Part shown: in pieces, positions 10,459 to 20,961 of the stretch
Layout of the letters: each line of letters begins with the position of its first letter
Position numbering within the stretch: position 1 is the first letter of the stretch
DNA from: Protostelium mycophagum
Taxonomy: Eukaryota > Evosea > Variosea > Protosteliida > Protosteliaceae
Reading direction: 5' to 3'
Assembly: GCA_002081555.1 (NCBI GenBank)
Contig: MZNV01002293.1
Span: 1-24,792, forward strand
DNA: 24,792 nucleotides
Program-made: the position numbers and the translations under genes
Notes under the pieces: model-generated
Told to the model about the DNA's origin: nothing
Database searches by the model: none
The model's input: the letters and a program-made list of their open reading frames with translations, nothing else

Positions 10459-13400
10459 ATGAGGATAAGATGGGCGAATTACGCTTTCTTTTGCCTTGTG
10501 GCTGTTGTCTGTGGTCAAATCACTGATTTCACAAATAATCAGCAGGTCTTCTCAGACTTTTACGATAGCACGGGAGGTAAAACATCACATGAATTTCGGA
10601 GAGATGCTGAAGACATCAAGGTGCAAACTGGGTCACCCCTTGGGTAAGAGGGTCTGTCGGCTGCTCCTCTTGGGGAATCGCCTGCAGCCTAGATGGAAAC
10701 AGTTACGACATCAATTTGGTGAATAACAACCTCGTCGGGTGATGATCTTTTAACATTTGATGCGCTTCGTGATTCCGGAGCTGATCATTTTATTTAGAGC
10801 ACCCGCTGCGAGCATTCAGAATCTGGTCAACATTAATCAACTCGATTTGAGTCAGAATCCGCATCTAGGACACACCATTCCGACCTCGTTAACTCAAATC
10901 TCTGCTTTAGTAACTCTGAATTTGGATTTCTGTGGTTTCACCGGTTCGTTAGTCTCTTTCACAAATTCACGAGCTCTGGTCACTTTATCTCTGAAGAACA
11001 ATTCGGTAAGTGATATCTTCTCATCTATAATTGAGAGAGATTAGTTGGGAGGTGTCATCGATTCAACACTATTCCCCACAACTCTAAAGTACCTATTTCT
11101 TGATGTACGTATCACGTATTGTTTCATCACATGTGTTAAAAAGTCTAGAATAATAACTTCACTGGTGTTGCCTTCTCAACTTCAGGAATTTGGGGTTTGA
11201 CCATCGCGAATAATTCCAACTTCGATGTGGATCTTGGTCAGTTCTCGACCTTGACCACTCTGAAGTCTTTGGACCTTTCCGGATGTGGTCTCTCCGGTGA
11301 AATACCTTCGTCTTTTTCAAGTCTTAACAGTTTAACTTCTCTGAAACTGGGGTCGAACAATGTGCGTGCATCAATCTCATCTTTCTTTTGATCAACAACA
11401 GCTCTCTGGTGTGGTGCCGGATATTTTTTCTATACCCTTAAGGACGCTCGATCTGCATGTAAGTGATCATTCACCTCTGGTCCGGTGTAACTTTTCTAGA
11501 ACAACAGTTTATCAGGAGCACTTCCCGAAAGTCTTTCACAATCGTCCTCTCTTCGCGTTCTAATAATGGATTATAATGTAGATATCCACGGTAAGCGATG
11601 ATGCATCATCACCGTCAGTCTCACCATCACAGATCTTTATGCAGAATCTTATCCAATGGCGTTGAGCACTTGTAGCTTCCTTGGGATGGTATTCAATGGA
11701 ACTTATGCGAACTCAATTTGGGCCGCTTCTTGCCCATCACTTCCAGTATTCTATGTGAGATTTTCATGTCCAAAGAATATGTTTTCTTAAATGCGCTGAG
11801 ATTAAATCAATGTACAGGGTGCCATTTTAGACTTCCCACAAACACATATGTTGGCAGCCGGTGTGAAGGGTAATAGCATCAGTGTTTCAATATAATCTCA
11901 CCGTCACAGGTGTGATATCTCCGAGTACCTTTGTTTTGAATGTTAACGGTTACGGCGTGGAATATACGAAAGATGCCAATGGTATTCTGAATTTTGGATA
12001 TGTGCCTCCTGGTTATGGCCGCGGACTCCCCTTTACTATGTCGATGACATTCAGGGACCAATTATTTTATTACAGTTCCACCATGGATTACGCTCCTGTC
12101 ATTTACAACGTGACTTGGTCTGGTACAATTATGACCGTCTACGGAAAGAATTTTGGTGACTCTGTCAGCCTCTCCCTGGACAGTTCCACAAGTTTGAACG
12201 CGAAGTAAGTATTGTTTTTCACATATTCTCCTGATGGATCCAGTCCGGTGGTGTTATCCCCGTTATTGGATATGTTCTCCATTGATGGTGTCACCCCCCT
12301 TTCTCCCAGTGATTTCTATGTGCAATCTCTCAGCACAGTGCCGACGGTACCCCCCCAGAACTCACCGAGTATCTCTTTGTATCACGTGGCGGTGAACAAC
12401 TTGACAATATTCTCGATCACGAACAATTATACCCGCCTCGAAGGAAATATTACTCTGTCTGGTGTTGGAGATCCCCAAGCACTTCCTTTGACCCTGAATG
12501 GGTCTCCTCTTATCTTTCTCGAGAGTATAGAGACACCAGAGCCAGAATACATATATTTCTTCAACATCACATCAAATGGGTCGGGACTGTTAAAATACGT
12601 GATACAGTACGGAGAGATCTCAACCACTGGATCTGCGTACTACCCTGGAAGCGGTCCTTTCACAGCAGCACAACAGAAGGTCATACAAGATCTATTCGAT
12701 TCCACCGGAGGTGAGAGAATTGAGGTTTATACTTGCTCAGAATCTACAGGAGCAAATTGGACCAATCCTTGGACTGCATATCCTTTACAATGTACCGATT
12801 TTGGAATCACTTGCGGGAACGATGGGCACATCTTCAAAATAGATCTGACAAACAACAGTCTTAGCGGGTAAGTCCCATCCCGGTGAATCCCGGTGACATT
12901 GCGCAGCACACTTCCACCGAGCATTCAATACCTCAATGGGATCCAGGAATTGGTGTTAAAGGATAACCCTGAACTTGGGGGGGTGTTACCACCTGAGATC
13001 GGCAATCTCACGAGTCTCACACTATTTGACATCACGGGAGACAATTTCACTGGCCCTATTCCTAACAGTTTCTCCCGGCTGGTCAACATGAACAGCCTGC
13101 TTTTGAGTTTTAATCACGTGAGTTCGTATGAAAATATATCTTGTAATGACGAACTAGCTGTCTGGAAGAATACCGGATATATTTACTAACATGCCGCTGA
13201 CGTCTTTTCGGGCTGAGGTATGTCATCATCTTCAAACCTTATTTGCAGCTTACTGTACTCAATGCCATAGAATAATTCTCTTGTGGGCACTTTGCCTGCT
13301 TCTTTAACAAACAGGACTGGTTTGACAACCCTCACCCTGGATAATAATGATGGTCTGTACGGTAAGCATGTTTTTGAAACAATTCAATCAAAATCATTGT

Positions 13401-16400
13401 CTGAAGACGATAGGATTTGCAGATATTCACGCAGTATCTTCTTCACAATTGAGTGTCTGTTCATTTTCTGGATTGGTTTTTGACGGCAATTCGAATCTTA
13501 TGATAAGTTGGGCAAGCTGTGGAATTACCTTCATATTGGTAAGTCATAAAAACCTGTTTCCACTCAGATTGTGCAGTTTTTTCCGACGTTAGAAGTTCCA
13601 GAGACAAAAGAGTTTGCCATGATGTTTAGTGGTAATTTCACCATGTGAGGTTTCATCTCAATTTATGCAGGTCCCGGTACAAATGCATCGTTTTACGTCA
13701 ATGGCACAAAGGTGTCTTTATTTCAGATCGGATCTAGTGTTCAATATATTATGCCCTACCCATACCCATATTACGGCTTTCACATCCCCACAACTACATA
13801 CTCGAATTATAATGGCAGATTATACACCTACAACGGCACATTAACTTACTCACCAGTACTATTCAACTTTTCAATCACACCATCCACGATAGAAGCTTAT
13901 GGGAATAATTTCGGTGTTGGATTTAGCACTGTGCTTGTCATAGCGCCTAACGTTCGAACAACAGTTTCGTAGGTCTTTTATCATATTGTTTGAGGTTGAT
14001 TTTTTGACAGCCCGACCCTCATTGGACCAGGCCTTCAATTTATATCCATTCCAAACACGATTTCGAATATAATGGCTGGGAATACATATAATATAATATT
14101 CACTGTGAACGGAGAGCCAGGAGATCAGAGTACTTGTTCAGCGATAATACGGGATATGCATATTCTGAATGCTACATTCATCTCGGATGTTGGAAGGTCC
14201 GCCTCAATCGATGTCACTGTGCTCGGAGAGCTTAGAGCTAGAGTATACTCTAACTCACCCACACCTTGCCCCCATTTCGCCATCACCTCCGCTTACTCCT
14301 CAGGCTCAAATTTCTATTACACATGTGGTGGCACTATTTACTTACAATCAGTGGCCTTGGGTCGCTTTGGTGACGATAATCCTTATGTTTATCAGACACC
14401 ACTGTCCTACCCACTTAATGGAACTGCTGAGGTTCAAATGTCTCTGACCAGAGGTAATTTGGCAGTGGGTACTAATGGTCAAGTAACTCTCGCAAATATT
14501 AATGACATATCACCATTATGGTCAGTGACAGTCACCCCACAATTGGTTTTCACCTCTGTATCAAACAATGATAATACAGAATTCGTATATGTCGGAGCTG
14601 CTGGGACAGTGTACCAATTGGATAGCCGTGGACATATACTCAACACAACCACTCTATCGGATATTGCAGATCAACGAACACAGATATTTCTGCAGCGGGA
14701 TTTGTCTGTACTTCTTGTGGGCTCAAACGGTTACGCATTTGGTCTGGATCCTCAAACCCTTGCCATCTCATGGCAGAAAAAACTCTATGACGGTAGAACA
14801 GAGCTCATCAGCGGAGTACGATATGCATATTTTGCGGTATACGGGAATATCTACTGTTTGGATCCTCTGACAGGCATTGTGAAGAGTTCCACAAATTTAT
14901 ACGACACAACGGATGAGGTGTGTATAAATACTAATTTTAAATATTTCTGAGTCAATTAGATCCGTATCTCTCTGGACCCAAGTGGTTTTCGACTTCTCGT
15001 GGGCGCAATGGGATATGCTTGGGCTCTCAACGCATTCGATTTAACGCAAACTATTTACAAAGTCAGTCTGCCCAACAGTACAAGTTCGATAACAAACGTT
15101 GTGGCTCTGTTAAACAACGGCTTTTTTGCGAATAACGGCATTATCTACGAGGTCGACGCGACCGGACAGGGGATTCACACTCAAATTGTGGGGAGTCCAG
15201 GACTATACGACACTTTTGTTTCAGCTGCTACTGTGATATCAGACGAACAAACGTACGTCATTGGTGCTGCAAATACTACGATCGGTTTCTACACCCTTCC
15301 GGACCTTGATATATTTGTGGACAATCAGCTCGCACAGTTCGAGAGCCGCGAAACAGGCAACTACCAAACAGACGCTGGACATTATCTCGCCAATATTACT
15401 CTTGACGGTTCTGGATCTCATCAACTCATGGTGAAATCCGGCCTCTACTACACATACTACAACTTGACGTATCCACCCTTCGCTAATCCAGAGACAACCA
15501 TAGCAGAAAGCACAATCGCATACTCTTCTACAAATCCACAGACATCAACAGAGTACATGTCAACAACAGAATATGGCACAACCACAATAGCGCAGTCTTC
15601 TACTGAAGCACAGACAAGCACAGAATTCGCGACAACAACACTCTATCTATCGTCAACATCACCATACTCAACTACAGAGTATCAATCTTCAACACAGTAT
15701 GGTAGCACCACTGTAGCTCAGACAACATCGGGTGCCTTTACATCAACTGTAGCGCAGACGACATCAGAGGTAGTTACGTCGACAATAGCTCAGACAACAT
15801 CAGGCGCAATCACAACAAGTATAGCAGGAACAACAACCGGTGTTTTCACATCGACAGAAGCGCAGACGACATCAGAAGTAGTTACGTCGACAATAGCTCA
15901 GACAACATCAGGTGCAATCACAACAAGTATAGCAGAGACAACATCGGGTGCTTTTACATCAACCGCAGCGCAGACAACATCGGGCGTTTTTACGTCAACT
16001 GCAGCCCAAACAACATCAGGAGCCGCAACATCAACCGTAATAGAGACGACAACAGGTGCAACCACCACTATATCAGGAAATCTTACCGGTCAGATCACAT
16101 CAATTGAAGGAGGTGCTTCAACTACCGTGGAGACAACAACAGGCACAAATACCACTGTATCTGGAAATATCACCGGTGGGATCACAGCAGCCTCTCTTTC
16201 TACAATTGAAGCTGGAAGCACTGTGGAACAAACAACCACAGCTTTCTCTGCGAACTCATTAGTAACAGCGGCACAATCTACCACAATGGCATTATCGACA
16301 AACATTTTGTTGACAGAAGGACAAACAACAATAGCTCTTTCCACGAATGCTTTTACCACAGAAGCACAAGGAACAGCAGCGTATTCATCTACAATTGCAC

Positions 16401-19400
16401 AGACGTCAAATGCTTTTACAACGGCGGAACAAACAACCACAATAGCCCTGAGCACAATAACTCTTTCTACAAATGCATTCACCACAGAAGCACAAAGTAC
16501 AACAGCAATGTATTCATCTACTATTGCACAAACGTCAAACGCTCTCGCAACGGCGGAGCAAACAACGACGAATGTTTTTACAACAGCTGGACAGCCAATC
16601 ACAGTCTCTACAAATGCTTTCACGACAGCATCCCAAAGCACAACAGCCGCTCAGACATCAAATGCACAGACGTCAAATGCTTTTACAAGGCCGGAACAAA
16701 CAACTACAATAGCTCTGTCCACAAATGCTTTTACAACAGCTGAACAGACAAGCACAGTAGCTCTGTCCACAAATGCTTTCACTACAGCAGCTCAAAGCAC
16801 AACAGTCGCTCAGACATCAAATGCTTTTACAACTGCAGGACAAACAACCACAACAGCTCCGTCCGCAAATGCTTTTACAACTGCAGAACAAACAACTACA
16901 ATAGCTCTGTCCACAAATGCTTTTACAACAGCTGAACAGACAAGCACAGTAGCTCTCTCTACAAATGCTTTCACCACAGTAGCTCGAAGTACAACAGTCG
17001 CTCAGACGTCAAATGCTTTCACTACAGCAGCTCAAAGTACAACAGTCGCTCAGACGTCAAATGCTTTTACAACGGCAGGACAAACAACCACAATAGCTCT
17101 GTCCGCAAATGCTTTTACAACAGCAGTACAGACGACAATGGTTCTCCATACAAACACATTAGAACAGGCGAGTACTGCTATTTCCAATGCACAGACGTCA
17201 ACCACCTCCACTGTCACTGAAAATTTTGTGGACACCTCTACAAAGAGCACCACGCAACAAACAAGCTTGAGCACCTCCACAATCTCGACCTCCCAGAGCA
17301 ATTCAACACAAACGTACACCGACGTCCAAGTGAGTTATTATTTCTTTCTCCTTGATTACTGAGTTTTTCAGGTAAAACTAGCAGATACGGTAAACCAGAC
17401 ATCTTTTGTCGAGGGTGTCGCCAGAGCGCTAAACACGAATGTGGCGCGCATCCAATACATCGGACAGACTGAATCATCAAGAAAAAGAGCCTTTTATCTC
17501 GTCACATTTCGTATCCTGGACTTGATCGTGCAAGAAGTGAACTCGATTCAGGTAGAGTTCAGATGTCTCATTATAATGTCCATCTTCTTACCGCTTCAGT
17601 TGGCGATTGATTTCAGAAATTTAGTGAATCAACAATCTCCCGTATTAACCAACAATGACATCCACGCCGTCACGGGAACAGTGGCGCTTAATGGAGAGAG
17701 CTTAGCCAATTCGCAGATGCAATCTTTGATCAATTCTAATGCGACTATCCCACCCGACATTGCGGCGGTAATATCCTTTATTGTTGTGCGCATTAATTAA
17801 AGTATTCAGGGCTATCTACAAGCTTTGGCGGATAACTTCGACCCCGCGGACACAGAACAATTCTTCACGCTGATTGCGGGAGTCATTAGAGGAGTACTAT
17901 TGAATGAGAGTGTCATCAGTTTTTCCTTCGAAAGTGATCTGATTTCCATAAATGTTATGCGAGTTGACGGTAGCGCGGATGCATACATCGGGTTCTTGTC
18001 CAGCAGGTAAGTTTATGCGATGTCACACTTTGATGACATGGCCGCAGATCCGCAGGATTCATACCAGCACAAGTGATCAGAAGTGTAAGAGATACTTGAT
18101 AATCTGTTGATGCTCATTTTAACAGGCACCCGGTAACTCCAAAGCTATACTCCTGATTGAGTTTAAATTCAATCCATTTATTCTGCAGAGCACGACACAA
18201 TTGTGAGTATCTTGAATGAAACAATAATCCATCTGACGACTGAAGGCAAGCAAATATAACTGGACTATCACTAATATCGGCTGATACTGCGCTGAGTATC
18301 CCTATCGACAATTTACAAAAGCAAGATGAAGTGCTGGTTGTCATACCCTGGAACAAAACTACAACCGCAAAAGGTGGGCATCCCCACCGCTTCTAGATTT
18401 TGACTGAAATATAGCCCCTGCTTGTGTGTATTGGAGTGAAAGCTTGGGAAACTTCTCGACTTATGGATGCTCTGTGAAGAACACGACAATGTTCGCTGTG
18501 ACGTGTTCTTGCAACCACACAACCAATTTCTCTTTGATAGCACAGCCTCCTGCTCAGATCGGCGTTTCTGAAGGTCTGAGCTCTGGCAAGGTAAATTTGA
18601 GATCATAATGTGACATATGATTGAATGCTTTCAGATCGTTGCTATTTCCGTAGTCTTAGGCATATTTGTATTACTGGCTGTTACCGTAGCAGCGGCTATG
18701 CTGCTGATCCGCAATAAGAGGAGAAAGAATAGTCGACTTTTGCAAGAAAAGGAGGTAGAATTCGAGACATTCCAGGTTTCAATGGGACATCGAATTGCAT
18801 CAGGGCAAATCGCTATCGGAGCTCAATATCCGAGTCAGCACAGTGAGTGTGATCCTTGATTTGAATATTGTTGAGAGGATACAGATATGATCTTCAAGGG
18901 AGTGTATCAACAGATGAAACCAATGGTATTGAAGAGATCTGGTGCAGATTTCATTAGCAGAATGATGTTTGAGAAAGAGACAAATTTCTTTACGGTAAAT
19001 ACTTGTCTTGATTTTCTCTGACAATGATAGAACATGCATCATCCGCATATTGTGCAGTATTTAGGCAAATATGAGGACGGAGGGTACGATTACATAGTAT
19101 TAGAGTATTTCCACCAAGGAACTTTGCAAGATTTGGTTCGTCGTAACACTGAGATAGAACCACTAGCGATACAGAAAATGTCAGTATTATTATTTTCCTC
19201 AAATAAGTACCTTTTCCCCGAAAACTATTTGTTTTGAATTTCAAACTCAATTTAAATCCTGACCGGATTGTACAGGCTGGTACACATAGGAACCGCCATA
19301 CAATACATGCATGCAAACAACTTATTACACTGTGATATTAGAGCACGCCATGTTCTGATACAAAAGGATGACAAAGATACATTCTACGCTAAACTGTGCA

Positions 19401-20673
19401 GCTTTGGACAGATCAGGTTTGTACATTCTGAGATCCGAATCTGACAAATGATATAGAAATACAACAGATCCGGTTGGAACACCAGAAAAGAAGGCTTTAT
19501 CTTCACTTAGATGGCAGGTGAATGAATGCTGAGAAAAAACATCTTCTAATGGAGTCCAGTCACCAGAATTGATTGCCAAAAATAGCTTCTCCACCGGCTC
19601 AGATGTGTGGGCTTTTGGTGTCATGATGTGGGAGGTAATTGCAGGAATGAATTATCTTGATCTAAATGACGTACAGACACATTCAGACGGAGAAGTCCCA
19701 TGGGTACATATGAACGACTACCAGGTAAGAACATAGATCATTTTCCGTGTTTCTGATGTTGCAGGTGTCCACCGGTGTATGCAAGGGATTGCGCTTGACT
19801 GAAGCAAAGAAATGGACCGTTCCAATCAAGCAGATTGCTCTCTCTTGGTGATTTATTTATTCTCCGCTTTGTCTAATATCCCACAGCTTTGATGAAGTCG
19901 CCAGTAGACCCACCATGCAGAATACTGTTCAGAGATTACAAGATGCAATTGAAGATTATCTGACATCACAAAATCCCAACAAGAAGAGAAGGAGACGCAG
20001 GACTCGCGGTTCGTCCAAGCATCTGGGCGAATCCCAAAATGCAGGAGCAAATAGTCCTCGTGGCAGTCGGCGTCTTAAGGATAACGACATCAGTCTCACC
20101 GCCAGTCAAAGCCCGCGTGCGAGTCAGTCCAATTTCCAGGCCAGTCACAGCCCTCGCACAAGCCAGTCCAACTTCCAGGCCAGCCACAGCCCCCGTACAA
20201 GTCAGTCTAACTTTCAGACCAGCCACAGCCCTCGCACCAGCCAGACAAATCTTCGATCTTATAGTCCGAGATTACAGAGGAGGGCGGATGACCATAGCGC
20301 ATCGGTCAGCCCGAAGACCAGCTTCAGAAATCCTGGATCAGAATATGTCGAGACCTCAACCAGCAACCCGACTCAAGAGGATCTCATCAACATGAATGAG
20401 ATGGAGATGACCGACATGGGAGAAACATTAGAGGGACCGACAAATATGGATGCAACTGAGCAGAGGGATGGAGAGCTGTACGAGGCCTCCCAAATGGACA
20501 GCGAAAAATATGGTGAGTATGAATACGGCGAGTATGATCACCAGGAGGAGGGAGGATATGATCATGAGGAGGGAGGTTACGATCACGAAGAGGGGGGTTA
20601 CGATCATGAAAAAGGCGGCGATGATCATGAGGAGAATGCAGCACCGAGAGATTCTGAGAGTGATCATGAATAA
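10459..20673 (+). CDS. Giant single-pass receptor: LRR/TIG modules, beta-propeller, mucin stalk, GAIN-GPS, TM, kinase-like domain
   Basis: A signal peptide ('MRIRWANYAFFCLVAVVCGQ') opens the gene. Two modules follow, each an LRR cap (about 10541-10735 and 12665-12868, with 'ANW..PW', paired Cys, 'NN.L.G'), several 'LxxLxLxxN' repeats, and an IPT/TIG-like strand pattern ('PVIYNVTWSGTIMTVYGKNFG' near 12095; 'SPVLFNFSITPSTIEAYGNNFG' near 13850). Positions ~14300-15330 show repeats such as 'GTVYQLDSRG', 'GYAFGLDPQ' and 'GNIYCLDPLTG', typical of PQQ-like propellers. A Ser/Thr stalk spans ~15490-17310. A GAIN-like region with GPS (~17370-18580) precedes a TM helix (18635-18708) and an 'RNKRRK' stop-transfer. 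A kinase-like domain (~18880-19960) and repetitive tail follow. About 30 introns. One gene, not two: exons across 12208-12252 join in frame. Individual small LRR exons are less certain than the overall order. No established name is known to me. Confidence 0.88.
15490..17310 (+). repeat. Mucin-like Ser/Thr tandem repeats (12- and 16-residue families) in the receptor stalk
   Basis: This is one long exon of the receptor, almost entirely Thr, Ser, Ala and Gln, with no Cys. From ~15715 to 16050 the unit is 12 residues (36 nt), of the type 'AQTTSGAFTSTV', and a longer composite is duplicated (15760-15870 and 15860-15945). From ~16320 to 17150 the unit is 16 residues (48 nt), of the type 'TTIALSTNAFTTAEQ'. 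Such segments are usually heavily O-glycosylated, stiff extracellular spacers, and vary in copy number between strains. The open frame on the opposite strand is a by-product of the repeat. Confidence 0.9.
18423..18548 (+). other. GPS motif with intact autoproteolysis site in the receptor
   Basis: The translated stretch has the full GPS pattern. It begins with Cys-x-x-Trp ('CVYWSES', 18423), has a GC pair in 'YGCSVKN', and ends in 'CSCNHTTNF' (18504-18530). GPS cleavage in GAIN domains uses His-x-Ser/Thr and breaks the bond before the Thr/Ser. Here that would be His-Thr | Thr, between 18521 and 18522, leaving 'TNFSLI' as the new N-terminus of the membrane-bound part. This matches the usual tethered-agonist (Stachel) consensus. 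Confidence 0.85.
20101..20256 (+). repeat. Four 13-residue SPR-type tandem repeats in the receptor tail
   Basis: Four 39-nt units encode variants of 'ASHSPRTSQSNFQ'. Each carries an S-P-R core, a candidate proline-directed phosphosite. The repeat is cytoplasmic, after the kinase-like domain, and follows a basic 'KKRRRRRTR' patch near 19981. Confidence 0.85.
20551..20634 (+). repeat. Four 7-residue GGYDHEE repeats at the receptor C-terminus
   Basis: Four 21-nt units read GGYDHEE, GGYDHEE, GGYDHEK and GGDDHEE, preceded by 'YGEYEYGEYDHQ'. The tail is acidic with regularly spaced Tyr and His. Tyr phosphorylation, metal binding or weak multivalent contacts are possible; none is shown by sequence. 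Confidence 0.85.
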
Positions 20674-20674
20674 A
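20669..20674 (+). terminator. AATAAA overlapping the receptor stop codon
   Basis: The last codons are GAA TAA followed by AAA, so the AATAAA hexamer spans the stop. If used, the 3' UTR would be only some 15-30 nt. Confidence 0.4.
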
Positions 20675-20961
20675 AATCCTTTTGAAGTGATCACTTTTGG
20701 TTTTGTTGGAGATTCTCGATACAAAGACTTTCTGCTTGAGAGTATCCATTCAGCGTTTCCATATCCTCTCTATTGTACTTTTCATTTTTATATCCCTCTC
20801 GAATTTACAAAGCACTTTTGTGATCGTGAGAAACCCTGTTATGGAAATTTCAAAAACTTGAGCCTGTCAAAGAACGCAAACGGTCGCCACTCAAATCACC
20901 TTCCAACAACCGGCGGGAGGAGTACGAAGTCCAGTCTACCAACTCAAACGTATCACGACGA

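Noticed and set aside
12208-12252. Possible boundary between two separate LRR genes
   Set aside because: A 39-nt GT-AG intron joins the flanking exons in frame, and no stop, polyadenylation signal or signal peptide lies between the modules.
16090-16641. 183-residue open frame on the minus strand, rich in Val/Ala
   Set aside because: It is antisense to the Ser/Thr tandem repeat; codon periodicity of the repeat keeps the opposite frame open. It has no independent start context or domain.
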